64,000 nt of DNA from Stagonosporopsis chrysanthemi. Taxonomy: Eukaryota; Ascomycota; Dothideomycetes; Pleosporales; Didymellaceae. Location of the stretch: contig JAFISE010000004.1 of NCBI GenBank assembly GCA_022560025.1, forward strand, positions 462,571 through 526,570, read 5' to 3'. The notes below the pieces were generated by a model. The model was given only the letters and a program-made list of their open reading frames with translations. It was not told where the DNA came from and searched no databases. Every line of letters starts with the position of its first letter. Position 1 is the stretch's first letter. A program made the position numbers and the translations under genes. This document shows positions 11,492 to 23,254 of this stretch, piece by piece.

Positions 11492-13912
11492 GCAGCATGG
11501 TAACATGGAGGAATTTGTATCTTGCGTTTGAGCGCCTGCATAGCAAGAAGGCCTGTCGATAGCGTTATGCTTCCATCGTATTGGTCTGAGACTGGAGTAA
11601 TACCAATCGGTACCCACGTCCACACAACCACATTCAACAGCGACCAACTATACTGCCACCTCTCTCATTGGCCCTCACACAAACAAACAGGCCATCTGAC
11701 TCCCGAGTCAAGACGTCCACTAGTACCCCATACCCGCCTGTGCGACTCGTGCCGACCCGAAGGCAAACCTCCCAAGGCAAACACACAGCCGCACATCTCT
11801 CTCTCTTTCTCTCTCTCTCTCTCTCAGCCCAAGTACGAAATGCCCGCCGGCCACCAATTAAAACAAGACCATCTGACTCCGTGCAGACCATGCCCAAACA
11901 CACAGTCGGGTACATACTTCTTGTGCCCCTGCTGCGCTCGTCCGTGGCGCCGGTGGTCCGCTCATTGGTAGCTAGGGGAGCTGGGGGGTTGGGGCGGAGA
12001 CTATGCTGGCCGTGTGGGTTTGTTGTGCTTGTGCTTGAGCGGGCGAGACGAGGCGCAACGAGGCGTTGGGTTGCGCGCTAGTGGACATGCATGGACGGTG
12101 TGGCGGCCGCCAGTAGGGATGGGATGGCGACGCGATGTGATGCGAGGGAACCTCTGCTCAGCTGGCTGGGTTGGAGCAGTGGTTGCATTGGTGGTGGCGT
12201 CGTGAAGGAGCAGCGACCCGATGGTGATGCATGCTGTATGGAACTTACAGGGGTGGGGCCACGTTGCGGCGCTGCATGGGAATGCAGAGGTGGGCCACGT
12301 CGGAGTGCAGCATGGGAGTGCAGGATGCGGCCACGTTGAAGCGTTGGACGGGCACGTCGTCTTCCTCACATGGTTTCTTACGTGGGTTTGACGTTGTATG
12401 CACACAGCAAAAGATGCTCTATTGGCAGGACTGCGGTCCGGTCTGCACGTGGGTCTTGTGGTTGCTAGGTAAGGCTGAAGATGGGCCGCTAATGTTGGGT
12501 TTCGAAAGATATGCACTCGAGCCTCAGCTGCTGCCGGTAATAACGCCCGTTAACAATGGCATACGAACTGTTCATGTGACCGTTGACACGATTGGAGGGC
12601 CTCTCAGTTTTAGCGTATAGGGTTACTTAAAGGTACTGGTTGGTGTGGCTTGGATCTGCTCTGCTTTGATATCCGGTTCCAGTAAGCATTCACCCGCGCC
12701 TGATTGGCTGCACTCGACTAGCAGCCCAACGGGCTCCTACCCTGTACCACCATCACAACGGTATATGGGGCGCCTGGCGCACGATTGATGGCCCGCCTTT
12801 CCGGTAACGAGCAGCTCGAAAGCGGGTCGACATGACGTCTTGGCGTACGTAGGTCTCTTAAGTTCGCAAGTACTCCTCGTTATCTGCGATATACCTCAAA
12901 CGGAATTTTCCTTGCGCTCTGGGGTTCGAGTACATCGGAGCAAAGAGAAATATGGTGCTGCCGGCGTATGAAACTCCTTTTCTCTCGAGGCTGTTGCCAA
13001 TTTCTTGCTCACTACTGCATGCAGGATGGCTCCAATCATTTGCCTGTTAGGAGGCTTTTGATCACTTACGAGTTGTCTATTCGCCGATTTCAACTCGTCT
13101 AACAGCGTATCGAGTCTGAACGGCACGATATTGCCCGAGCAGCAAATCAGGTCGCGCAATTTGCACGGCAGTGGGGCTGTGACAGTGGTCCTTTGTCGTG
13201 GCTTACATACCAACGCCTGCGAATGGTGATCAGAAAGAGGCAATTGCCTACTTCTCGTATTCTGGTACGGTTACCACAGATCTGGCTTATATGACGCCCC
13301 TTAGCAGATCTCAACGAATAAGATGAGATTGGGCTCTGCTGTCGATAGGGGACATCGTCAAGTCGCCCTTGAAAAGTATGCACTCAGCCATGATGCAGCG
13401 TCCATATGACTGCCATGAGTGCATCATGTCGGCTTTGCAGGGATTGAGCAGGCGGTACGTGGCAGGTCTGCGTTGCTGCGGGACGATCGATCCATACTAC
13501 AGACATCCCGAGCCTCAAATTTCGGTCACCAGGTCAGATACAGGCGGTCGATGCACGAAGACTTTCTCTCATGCCAATAGAAACATCGTGATCTGATCAA
13601 TGGGGACTTCGAGAGAGGTTGAAACTGCCTTGGGTAGTAATTCTGATCGTGCTTTGCCAACAATACCATGGCAGGCCGATTGGCACCTTCATGACTTTCA
13701 TCTGCCAGCCTCGTTATCTCTTCTATTGTATATCTGCGGGAAAAGGAGCTCATTTTCGCGCTGCTCAAGTCTCTCCCTCACCACGCACCGCCTTACCTTC
13801 TTCACTGTCGTTCTACTCATGAGCATGACTTGTTCACACTCTCCTTTAGCCAGACTTCTTGCGCACAACACTCATCATATACGACAACATACTTGATCTG
13901 ACTGCTAGCAAC
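11492..13912. other. Intergenic, 2.4 kb, with short repeats
   Basis: Holds the 3' UTR of the WW/PhoD gene, a CT-rich microsatellite (about 11800-11826) and degenerate tandem repeats near 12252-12360. ORFs on both strands are short, overlapping and compositionally biased by these repeats. No gene supported. Confidence 0.45.
12252..12360. repeat. Degenerate ~37-bp tandem repeat
   Basis: Two full units and a partial third, each opening with a GGCCACGT core followed by a G-rich segment and a GCATGGGA.TGCAG block. The third unit keeps the GGCCACGTTG core and then diverges. Intergenic minisatellite, no coding role seen. Confidence 0.6.
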
Positions 13913-15985
13913 ATGATTCCAACCCGACAACGATCATTCATTTCGCGCAAGCGACAGTCCATTCATACACATCCTAGACAACCTTGTGGCCTGAGAAATT
14001 CCAAAGCATGGGATCCCAGATTCTTCCAATATCGTCTTGCCACCGATCGCCCCTTTATAGAGACCGTAGAAGAAACCAACACGGAACGCGGCTTATTGGA
14101 TACCTTCCTTGAGCATACGGCGAGCGCCGGAGCATCTTGGGAAGTCGAAAAGGTGAAGGACTTCTGCGACGGCTCAACCCCCGTTGTCGAAACCTACATA
14201 TGGACTGACTGCCGAATCCGAAACTCCGGCTCTGTAGTATGCAGCGAGAAAGATCAACACAAGTCGAAATGGATCAAAGTGACGGATTCGACTGATACAA
14301 TCCCTCCACCTGTAAGTCTTCGGTGAATTTGACCGAGCGCTGCTGACCAGAACAGATAACTCGACCGACGAATCGCACAAGTATACGTCGTTACCTCGTG
14401 TATGTACATCCCATTCCATTAAAATGCCTGATCTCTGTCTGAGTTGAGGTTTCAAAGATACTGATCGCCATGTAGTTACGCCCCAGACCTCACTCCTGTC
14501 GTCCTGAAAAAGCTTGTCACCAATGCATCTTGGTACCAAGCACAGTCGCTCAGAGATGCCATTCGGAAGCACATTGCACGGAAAACCCTGATCTGCGTCG
14601 AGGGCCCACCTGTATGTTTCAAGGACCATTGAATTTGTGTATAGTTGCTGAGAACCACAGGCCAAAGGGTTCCCTATATTCCGCCTGCAGATGCACCTTC
14701 CATGTTTCGTGCTCAAAGACTCGTTGCTCGTGGACAACGAGCGCATAGCCCAGGGCTTGAGCAAGAAGTTGTGTTCCGATCTCGCGTTTCTCCCTCTTCG
14801 TACTAATTGCGGGTCTGAAACCAGCCACTTCTCCATCCTGGAAGCTCACACCTCTGTCGTGATATCTGGAGCGCACCATTTCGATTGGTATGGCTACGCT
14901 CTTGGTGACATTGGCGACACGCCGTTCGAGAAAGAGTACGATGAACCCAACGACTCGTGGAACGTTGATCCCGAAGAGGGTACAGACGATTACCATTATG
15001 CGAAAGAAGAGGACTTCTTCGCTGCTGGAGCATGTCAGGACACTTCGAGTGACAGCCAATCGATCATGGATCCGAGAATATGTTTTTTGGTGGCCGTGCA
15101 GAACAGGATGAGAATCGTTGTCCAGAAACATGAGTATCTTGTCCAGACGCTGAAACAACGTCTGGACAGCTGGGTAAGAATCACTAATGTTGAGGACATT
15201 CGCGGTGGTATCATCTGACGAGCGACGCAGGTAGATGAGCACAAAGATATCGGTCTGGCTGATATTGACGACCAGATAGAGGACGCGCTCCGCTGTATCG
15301 AAAGGATGAAGAGGCTGTTTAGGGATCTACGACAACAGTTCTCGGCATCGATTGCAGCCTGGGCCCGATTCCGTAGTCCACAAGGAGATATTTTCTACTT
15401 TGAAGACCTCCACGACTGTAGGGCAGCCACTGCATTCCACAATATTGGAGAAGGCTTCGAGGTACTAAAGGGTCTCAACAACGTTTTAGGCGGAATGATC
15501 AAGACCTGCACTGAATTGACTAATACTTTCACGCTCCATCTGCAAATAGGCAAACGCGGCATGAATCGCGCAATGACCAATGCAACCCAGAAATCAGCCG
15601 AGAGCGCCAAAACCAGCGAGAGATTTGCAGAGGAGTCGGTTGGGTTCGCTAAGCAGACGGTTTGTGCTAATCGCGTCAACTTCCAGCTGCTCATGTTCAC
15701 CACGGCGGTAGTTATTGCTCTGCAGTACTTCACCTCCGACCACGCACTCTTCGAGTTCGACCGCAATCCTCGCACCTTCTGGATCAGTATAGTTGTCCTT
15801 TTTCCCGGACTTCTTGTTCTTACGTACGCCTTGTACGCTGTCGATCATGTCAAAACCGCGTTTCTGGACAGGGTCAATGGGAGACTGGCAGAGGCTGTTA
15901 CTCCGCATGTGGAACCGGTAAGGATACATGTCTATGGTCGACGCATTTCCAAGTCACTGACATTTTGCAGAAGTCACCGGCATGA
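13913..15985 (+). CDS. CorA-like two-helix membrane protein
   Basis: Six exons: 13913-14311, 14356-14399, 14476-14611, 14661-15173, 15231-15917 and 15971-15985, 597 residues. Introns are 44-76 nt with consensus ends and the frame closes at each junction. The last intron (GTAAGG, TTTTGCAG) replaces an unspliced extension of about 36 residues by EPKSPA and a stop; both ends are possible. Residues 1-440 are soluble, with an acidic central region (YDEPNDSW, DPEEGTDDY). About residues 400-490 are helical, and two membrane segments near 500-575 (LLMFTTAVVIALQYF and FWISIVVLFPGLLVLTYALY) close the protein, the layout of CorA-like fungal proteins. The GMN signature of true Mg2+ channels is not visible, so transport is doubtful. 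Confidence 0.8.
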
Positions 15986-16295
15986 AGATATGGATATTGT
16001 GAAGTCGTTTCGCTTGTGGTTAGGATGATTTGTGCATGACTTGTCCTGCGATGTTGCTCTTATTCCGTCCATTGTTCCAAAGATCCCATTCCCACTCTCA
16101 CATGGATATGTTCTGGGTGTTGCGGTGTTGTTCTCTTCCCTGGACCCAATCATTGAAAGCCACGAGGCACGCTGTCGTGTTTTGCGGTCATTGGCGGTGC
16201 GTCGTGGCGATTGAAGGGATCCAATAAGCGTAGCCCAAGACCTATGCACGCTTGATAGAAGAAGATAAATGAAATTAAACTGTGCCGCCCACTGT
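15986..16295. other. Convergent 3' ends, no gene
   Basis: 310 bp between the stop of the CorA-like gene (+) and the stop of the small Cys-rich gene (-). Contains both 3' UTRs; nothing else is seen. Confidence 0.4.
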
Positions 16296-16830
16296 TCATC
16301 TGACCTGCACTTTGGTAATGACGCAATTGCCACAGCGAGCATATCCACATGATGGGCAAGCGCCCGCTCTGTAAGGGATCGAGGGATATCCACAGTAGCA
16401 CTGCATCTATAGTAAGTACAGCGCAATGAGGAGCGTACGAAGGAACCTACACATTGCCAGACATATGTGTGCTTCTTCTTAGAAGCCTATATGCGTAAGC
16501 TTTGACACAACGACGAAGATTTGCAGTGAAAGCATGTCAACCACTTACCAATGTCTGCAAGGGGACGTGTGGTGTAAATGCAGATTGGGTATCAAACGCC
16601 GATGAAATGCGAGAAGCAGATCGAGTATCAGAAGCAGGTCGAGTGTCGAGAGCAGGTTGGATGTTGAATGCAGGCTGGGCACTGAACGTATGCTGGGTAA
16701 GGAACGGAGGCTCCGTGTTGACAAAAGGCCGAGTGTTGAGTGACTTTTCGCTGTTGCACGCATACCCAGCCGAGGCTTGTTTTGACAATCTATCAGCCCC
16801 GAGCTGAGCCGCGTGCAACCTAGGTGTCAT
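16296..16830 (-). CDS. Small protein with hexapeptide repeats and Cys-rich zinc-binding tail
   Basis: Three exons, 16830-16549, 16486-16451 (36 nt) and 16406-16296, give 142 residues. Introns are 62 nt (GTAAGT..ATATAG) and 44 nt (GTAGGT..CTATAG). Residues 1-30 are unremarkable. Residues about 33-90 are roughly nine degenerate six-residue units of the type D-T-R-P-A-S / N-I-Q-P-A-L, encoded by an 18-bp DNA repeat. The two small exons encode the tail: KKKHTYVWQC, MQCYCGYPSI, then ACPSCGYARCGNC. This gives the spacing W-x-C-x2-C-x-C-G, then C-x2-C-x4-C-x2-C, a zinc-binding pattern common in small fungal proteins of unknown function. The cysteine spacing is only regular when both introns are removed, which supports the model. 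No signal peptide. Function unknown. Confidence 0.7.
16577..16750. repeat. 18-bp degenerate minisatellite inside a coding exon
   Basis: About nine tandem copies of an 18-bp unit resembling GTATCAGAAGCAGGTCGA on the plus strand. The period is a multiple of three, so the first exon of the small Cys-rich gene reads it as a hexapeptide repeat. Copies differ at several positions, so the array is old or under relaxed constraint. Confidence 0.75.
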
Positions 16831-19555
16831 TCTCAACCATGAACACGTTGTCTTCCTCCGATTAAGTCGTCCTGTATCGTCTTAGCTGGCTCGATTGAAC
16901 CGTGAGCAGTTTGGTGCTGGTACGAAGATCCTCCAGGTCAACAAACAGCAACGAGTGGGGTTCACCCGCTTATTTGAAGAGATATGCGGGCCCCTCTTGA
17001 TGTCTTTGACCAGGGTGAGGACTGCTCCTGATTGGCCGACCACGGTCACTGATCAATCAGAAGTAACCTACAACCTAGCGTACCAACGACTTTGGAGAGA
17101 CAAGCATTCCTGCAGGCATTATATCTTTTTCGATATTCGAAAGGACTGTTGCATATTTGCACAAGGTTTCAACACGGACTTACAATGCACTAGAGTGGTT
17201 TTCTTGTCAGGGAAGGGCACTTGGTTGTTGATGATACTCTCACCTCAATTCCGCCAGCAATATGTATGCTCTGCCACCCACTACCCCGCAGCCGTTTAAT
17301 GTTGAGGAATCCGCAAACATTTTAATTCTGAGGCAAACACGTCTTGCTCCCGTCGATAGCCACGATGGCACTTGCCAATGCCCCCTGTCCCGCAATCGCC
17401 AAGCAAGTGGTACATTGGAACTCAACAAAACACCCTAGGTATGCTGAACAGTGTTTGGTTTCATGCCCTTGTTTCCGATGATGCCTAAACGTGCAGGTGA
17501 CGGAAACAGGCGTCCCAAAGTCTGGACACGCACAAACCACGACAGCATATGAGTAGTGACACGATCTGTGTACTCTCAGAGAAGACCAACTTGCTCACTG
17601 CATACCCCGGTGCCCAGCTATTGATGTGCCGTAGCAATGGCGCCCGGAGGCATCTAGACTCCCGCGATGCGTCCACTTAGTTTACGGTGTGTTGTTCGTG
17701 TCTGTTGACGGATGTCTGCGGTGCTCAATGGATGAGCGGTCGTTGGAGTATGAAGAATAAGAACGAATGGGCCCGTCCATATGGAACTCAATATCTATAA
17801 TAGGTCATGATTGGCTTACGGATACTTTGCGGGGCAAAAATTCGAAGTCAGTGTGACAAAGTTTCATTCACACGCCATCCTCCATGCGTGGGCCCTTCCA
17901 CGACAAACATGATGACCTTCAGTAACTGCAAGATCGCCGGCCGCCAGTGTTGTGTGTAGCTACTTGCCCGGTGTGCTCCTGTTGAATTATTGGGTAATAA
18001 GAGATTACAATGTTTGTTTTGAATAACACTTTAGGGCTATCTGTAGCACAAGATACCAGTTCGTGTTACGTTGCCCGACATGCGGATTGTGCGTGAAGGT
18101 ACCTGAGCATAACCCTAGCTAATGTTGGTGCTTGTTGAAAAGTATGGACCTACCTTGATCTGGTAGCTGTAGACAAAAACTCGGCACGCCTCTCCCAGCC
18201 ACCTCGCCCGCCGGAAATTTTGACAGCAGAGCCTTTCGCGCTGTCATCAGACCGGGGGCGCCGGGGCGGTTCATACATCTCGCAGGTCGTGTGGCAAGGC
18301 GGACCGAGCAACGATCCCCTGGTGTTACGTTTGACGTCGCTCCATCAGCAATCCCCACGCCCTTGATTGAGCGAACCCTGGTGTCAGATATGATAACAGT
18401 CCGGGCCCTTCGGAACAGAACGACTAAACACCTACCGTCAACCGCCGTCTCCTCAAGCCTTGGATCCTACTGGGTAACTTCAGCTGGGTGAAACATGCGG
18501 TTTCCCCGATGGACATCAAAATACACACGCACGCGATGTGTCAGCCGCCATTGTTTGCTGTCAAGCACACCGTACAGGTTACCACGAGGTCAGGCATGTG
18601 GCGTTGAAAGCCTTGTACGGCCCTATTTCAAAAATGCCTGTCCTGTTACACCACACGCCCTGTTCACAAAGTAGGGGCGGAGGACGACTTGGTACACCGA
18701 TAATTGAAAGATACCGTTGGCTGAATCCACGCCGCGTGCGACGTCGCTTGACCGCCGTTGTCGGCCTCTAGATCTGTTGACATGTACAGCGCTCTGTCGT
18801 ATCTCCGTCGTGCCTTGAAGCATGGCACTGGCACGAAATGTCAATTGAATCAAAAACCTGCAGTGCGACCGTGTAGCAAGCTAAAGAGCGGGTGAATGAC
18901 TAGTCCGCACTGCAGCTTAGAGATATAGACCTACAAACATGTGTGTTTGTGCACAGCAATAAGCTCTGCCTACTACCTGCTACCGCCCACAAATATGTCT
19001 GCGTGAGAATAGATGTCTTTTGCATGGTCTGCCCACTCCACCACACCCCTTCTACGTGTAAGAACGCTTTTCTGCACCAATGCAAGAACAGGACACTATT
19101 ACAAAGAATACAGGCGCGACGGTGGGAGCTTTCTCATAGACAATTAGTGTGAATACAACTGCTGACTGTGCTTCTAATTGCGGGTTCGAACTGTGATTAA
19201 CAAATTTATTGGACTTGTGTGAGTCTGAGCGTGGAGTACTAATTTCCTAAGACGGTAGACTATGATTGTGGGAATGTAGAATAGCAAACCATGGGAAATT
19301 GATTGATTCTTCACGAATTTTATATCGTGTTAGTCTTTGAATCACTCAAATATGTCGGAGAGGGATTTTGATGAGCTTCGTGACCATTTGGTAGTGACAG
19401 GTAATCTCATGACAAACGTTGGCATCGTCGAAGCAGAACGAATGCTCCAATTTTACTTACGAACAATAACTGCATTCCAGCGTTGATTCACGTCAGGGGG
19501 CCTCTGGCTCTATCAGGCTTTCGAGACTACTGTAATTGCTGCACACCAATTATAC
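16831..19555. other. Gene-poor intergenic stretch, 2.7 kb
   Basis: Upstream of the small Cys-rich gene and downstream of the HET gene. A CCAAT-like GATTGGCC sits near 17031. A minus-strand frame around 17322-17600 contains several Cys codons but has no signal peptide, splice signal or recognisable family. No gene, RNA gene or transposon is supported. Confidence 0.45.
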
Positions 19556-21565
19556 TCAAACCAAAACAAACTCTTCGACCTGGATACCCGCAGCTCGCAA
19601 GGTTTCTGGGTGCGCAAAGAAGTTCCCACCCTCCTCCTCTTCGATCTTCAGACCCGCCTCAATAAGCAAGTCGCGGGCATCGTCCCTACTGTATTTATTC
19701 TCTGGGTCGAAGAAGTTGGGGTTACTATGCTGCCCACTTGCATGGGATCTCGAAAAATGTCTGTTTTGGTATATGGCTTCGCCTTTCATGAGGCCATGCG
19801 CATAGCAAGGGCCAACGACCAGCCAGGTTTGGTCTGTAGCTGGACGCAGGATTATGGGAAACCTACAGCCAAGCAAGACACACAAAACGTCGCCTTGCTG
19901 TGTGCCCTGGGGTGCAAATCCAACATGTCCCTCAGATGTCTTGAAGAGCCGGCGTTGTGAGAGATATTGAGAGGATATCGCGAAGTAGGTCTGTAGTTCC
20001 ATCATCAGTCCATGCTCGTCGGTCCCCTTCTCCATCCCATTAGCAGACCAGAGTTGCTCGAGCAAGACCAAGCTTTCCACCAAGACAGGGAGTTTTCTCC
20101 GTCCTCGTTGTCCCGAAATGTAGAACAGGTCTGCGACAAGGGTGCGACAATATACCTCCATGGGGCTTTGACCCGTTACGTATGGGTCGGCAAGACGCCG
20201 CACAAGTGGCCCCATAGCTTTTATGCGCTCAAGGTAGGTTTTCGGAGTGATGACAAACTCGTCCTGTGACCAGTCTTCGAGTTGTGTGATCTGCCCTTTG
20301 CCGACCCCATGGGCGATGCATCGCAAACCAGTTATGTCGAATGTTGGAGGGACAGCAATCCAAGCGCAAGAACTTCAACTTATAAATAAAGGTTTCGAAG
20401 GGAGTGGAGTGGACCAATCCGGAACCCACGATGGAATTTTCAACACCTTGTATGTGAGGTCGCAACTCGGAAGTAGCTCCAGGGTCGACCACGCGGTAAT
20501 AGCACGTCTCGCAACGCTTGTGTACACATCTTCTGTCGTATGTGCATAAGCTGGTTCAATTTGGAAGCCCAGAAAGAGTGGATTCAACATACCCAACAGT
20601 GAATAGATCTTGTCACGAGGATCTTTACATAAGAGGTGTCCGAAGTCGAATCGCACAGTAGGGATCGAGAAAGCGGACCGACACATCCTATGTCTCGCAA
20701 GAAGGTCGACCCGTAGCTGCGTCTCGTACCAGTCTGCACGTGGTATCTCTGTCCCGTTAGGCATGAAGCATGAGACTACTATGGACATGGCTTTCCACAA
20801 GTCGCATTCCAAGAGGATCGCAAGGCCGCATTGGAAAGACATATGCCTTGCAAGCCTGATCTCCTGTACTATCCAGGCTCTCGCAAGATAGTCGCGGCCA
20901 AGTAACAACCCAACTGACCGACATTCTTCGATTCTCCAGGGAAGCTTCCCAGACCCTCCTACCAGGTCAATGATGTTCACCTTGGGCTGACCTTTTCGAC
21001 GAACGGTTCCGTAGCCCTTTTGGGTGCGCAAACTCACGACATGTGTGCTCCAGTTCACTTGAATGCTGCGTCCCATATCTCTCAACAGAGCTATCGCCTT
21101 GCTGCTGTCATCCGCTTCGACACCTAACCATGCGATCACACTCCTTGCTATCTTGAATACGGTCCCCATAATCGCCACCTGAACATTCTTCTCTTCATCA
21201 TCCGTCTGATTGATGCGCAATGCATCGATCCACAACGATCGCGGTTTTCTCCGGCTTCGAAGATGTCTGAGTGCGCTGTCCAGGTTTTGTGTGATCGACA
21301 AAGTCCCTGAATGTCGTGTCGAGCTCACTTGTGCATGTATGGGACTCCATTCCGAACCCCAAACGTACGAAAGAGCTTGGTAGGTAGGTGTTGCATCCTA
21401 TGACTTCGTTGGCACAACGCACTCGAGAGGTCTAGAGGTAAAAAGTACTTTGAGAACTCGATGCGCGAACTGTACGACGATTTGGTCGTGGAAGGAGCCT
21501 GGCTGCAGAACAGCTATACGGATCTCAGCGTCGGGCTGAGCCAATTTGTCGTACTCAAAAGTCAT
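19556..21565 (-). pseudogene. HET-domain (heterokaryon incompatibility) gene with one in-frame stop
   Basis: Exon 1 is 21565-21449; a 51-nt intron (21448-21398, GTACTT..CATAG) restores the join HRVLKDATPTYQALSYVWG. Exon 2 runs from 21397. The HET domain shows its usual blocks: EIRIAVLQPGS, TYQALSYVWGS, SLWIDALRINQTDDEEK and DYLARAWIVQEI. At 20377-20375 there is a TGA in the same frame, after PSKPLFIS. The frame then stays open for a further 272 codons to 19556 and carries the conserved C-terminal part of these proteins (GFAPQGTQQGDVLCVLLG.., VVGPCYAHGLMKGEA). No intron with plausible signals removes the stop. HET proteins trigger non-self recognition cell death in fungi. Either the locus is a recent pseudogene or a truncated HET domain protein of about 355 residues is made. 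Confidence 0.8.
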
Positions 21566-22622
21566 AGTAGTTGGAGGTCGAGCCTCATTTAGTGTGACAG
21601 TAACGCTCGACTGCAAGTATGTGTGTTTGAAAGGAAGAGAGGTGAAGACTGTCGGTCGCCGTGAGAGGAAGCAAGATGCAGAAGGTAGCAACCTCGCCCC
21701 ACTGCTTTGACGCTAGGCGAGGGAAGAGCGAGGGCTGTGCAGGACTACGCTGATGCAACCACAATAACATCAAAATGTCGGCACCTGGAGGTCATCAACC
21801 TTTAGACTATGTAGATCTGGGATGGTAGTCGCAATTACTAGCGGACAACAAACAGATCGAGGCATGCTGCCGCCCTTCAAGTCAGGTTGTTTCTGAGTAT
21901 GGTGTGATATAAGAGCTTGTTTAGATAGACAGTAATCGTACATCAGAGTGGGAACAGGCGACACGAAAGTAAGAGAGAACTGTATTTGTCTTTAGAATGG
22001 TTCGTAGTTGAACAACGTACATCTAGGTGGGTGGAGTCAAATTGATCGACTCAATGAAGTCACAACCATCAGCTTTAGATGGTGTGCTTTCGATGAAGAA
22101 GCGTGCATGTTCGAATGAAGATCTCCACAGAGAAAGTTTCGACTTGTCACGCAGGATGCGATGCTTCAAATCACTAAATTCCAAGACTGTAGAATACCTC
22201 TGCCGTTAGCACACGTCAGTCGACAGTCGGTCACTCATCCAGCATGAACAGCGCGCCGCTGGATGGGCAATCAGTGCATTGCCTGGGTATATAGACGGGT
22301 TCAGAGGCGAAGGGATGTTCTGGCCGAATCATGTCAGTCGCAGCGAGCCAAACACAGCACATGCAGAGGACAAGCACATCGAGGAAGATCACCAATGGTT
22401 ATGCGGAACATCACCCAAGTGAAGCCTCCATTGTAATGTGATCGAAGACCCGCTCGTTGGAGACGGTGTCAGCTCCATTGATAGGCCTGAACTTGCAAGT
22501 TCAATGCTTGCTCTTTTAAGTACACTCCGGGACTCCGCAGGACCAAACCCCCCGAGACGGAATATGCTGGTGAATCGTTCAGAATCTTCATTTCGTTCCC
22601 TCTTCGCCCTAACTCAACACAC
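21566..22622. other. Intergenic, 1.06 kb
   Basis: Upstream of the HET locus and downstream of the uL5 gene. Only short, unsupported ORFs are present, and no repeat or RNA gene was seen. Confidence 0.45.
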
Positions 22623-23254
22623 TTATCGGACAATGCCCTCGAAGCGGTTCTTGTACCACTTGACGGTCTCGGCCTGGTTAACCTTGTGGGAGGCACCGAT
22701 CTTGCTCTGCGCACGCCTGCGCTTGGCGACGCGCTCACCAGGGCGGGTCATGCAGACGTAGAAGTCCATGCCGTAGATACTGCGCCGTGTTAGCGGATGC
22801 CGTCGTTCCCTTCATCTGATGGACGCCACATACCCAATGCTGGGGTCGTACTTGATGCCCAAGTCGATGTGCTCAGAGATACCGAAACCGAAGTTGCCGG
22901 ACTCGGAGAAGTTGCGCTTGCGGAGCTCGTACTCCTTGACCTTGAGGCCGCGCTCGAGGATCTCCTCGGCCTTGGGGCCGCGGACGGTGACGTGGACGGC
23001 GATCTTCTCGTTACGGCGGATACCGAAGGTACGGACGGTGTAGCGGGCCTTGGAGTAGACGGGAGTCTGACCAGACAGCTGCTCGAGCACCTTGGCGGCA
23101 CGAGTGAGCCTGTCACCAGACTCTCCGACGGAGATGTTGAGGACGAGCTTCTGGATGCGAAGCTCGCGCATGGGGTTGGAGGCCTTGGAGTCGGACTGCC
23201 ATCTCAATTAGCTTTCGGTCGCGGTGCTGCTGGCGTCGGGCGGGCGCATACCAT
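22623..23254 (-). CDS. RPL11: 60S ribosomal protein L11 (uL5)
   Basis: Exons 23254-23252 (only the ATG), 23195-22834 and 22779-22623 give 173 residues, matching the fungal family. Introns are 56 nt (GTATGC, contains GCTAAT, GGCAG) and 54 nt (GTATGT..GCGCAG). An intron immediately after the start codon is common in fungal ribosomal-protein genes. The protein reads M-SDSKASNPMRELRIQK, VLNISVGESGDRLTRAAKVL, SEHIDLGIKYDPSIGIYGMD and ends NRFEGIVR. uL5 binds 5S rRNA in the central protuberance of the large subunit. The sequence is highly conserved, so identity is secure. Transcribed divergently from the SmB gene across 629 bp. Confidence 0.97.

Noticed and set aside
12001..12516. 171-codon minus-strand ORF rich in Thr, Pro and His
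   Set aside because: Its composition is produced by the ~37-bp tandem repeat and G/C-rich DNA; no domain or splice support.
17322..17600. Minus-strand frame with several Cys codons (..VCACPDFGTPVSVTC..), possible small secreted protein
   Set aside because: No ATG followed by a signal peptide could be found in frame, no splice signals, and the cysteine spacing fits no pattern I know.
20341..20420. An intron that would remove the TGA in the HET gene
   Set aside because: The available GT and AG pairs are either too close or would delete the conserved LRCIAHGVGKGQI block; none has a good donor.
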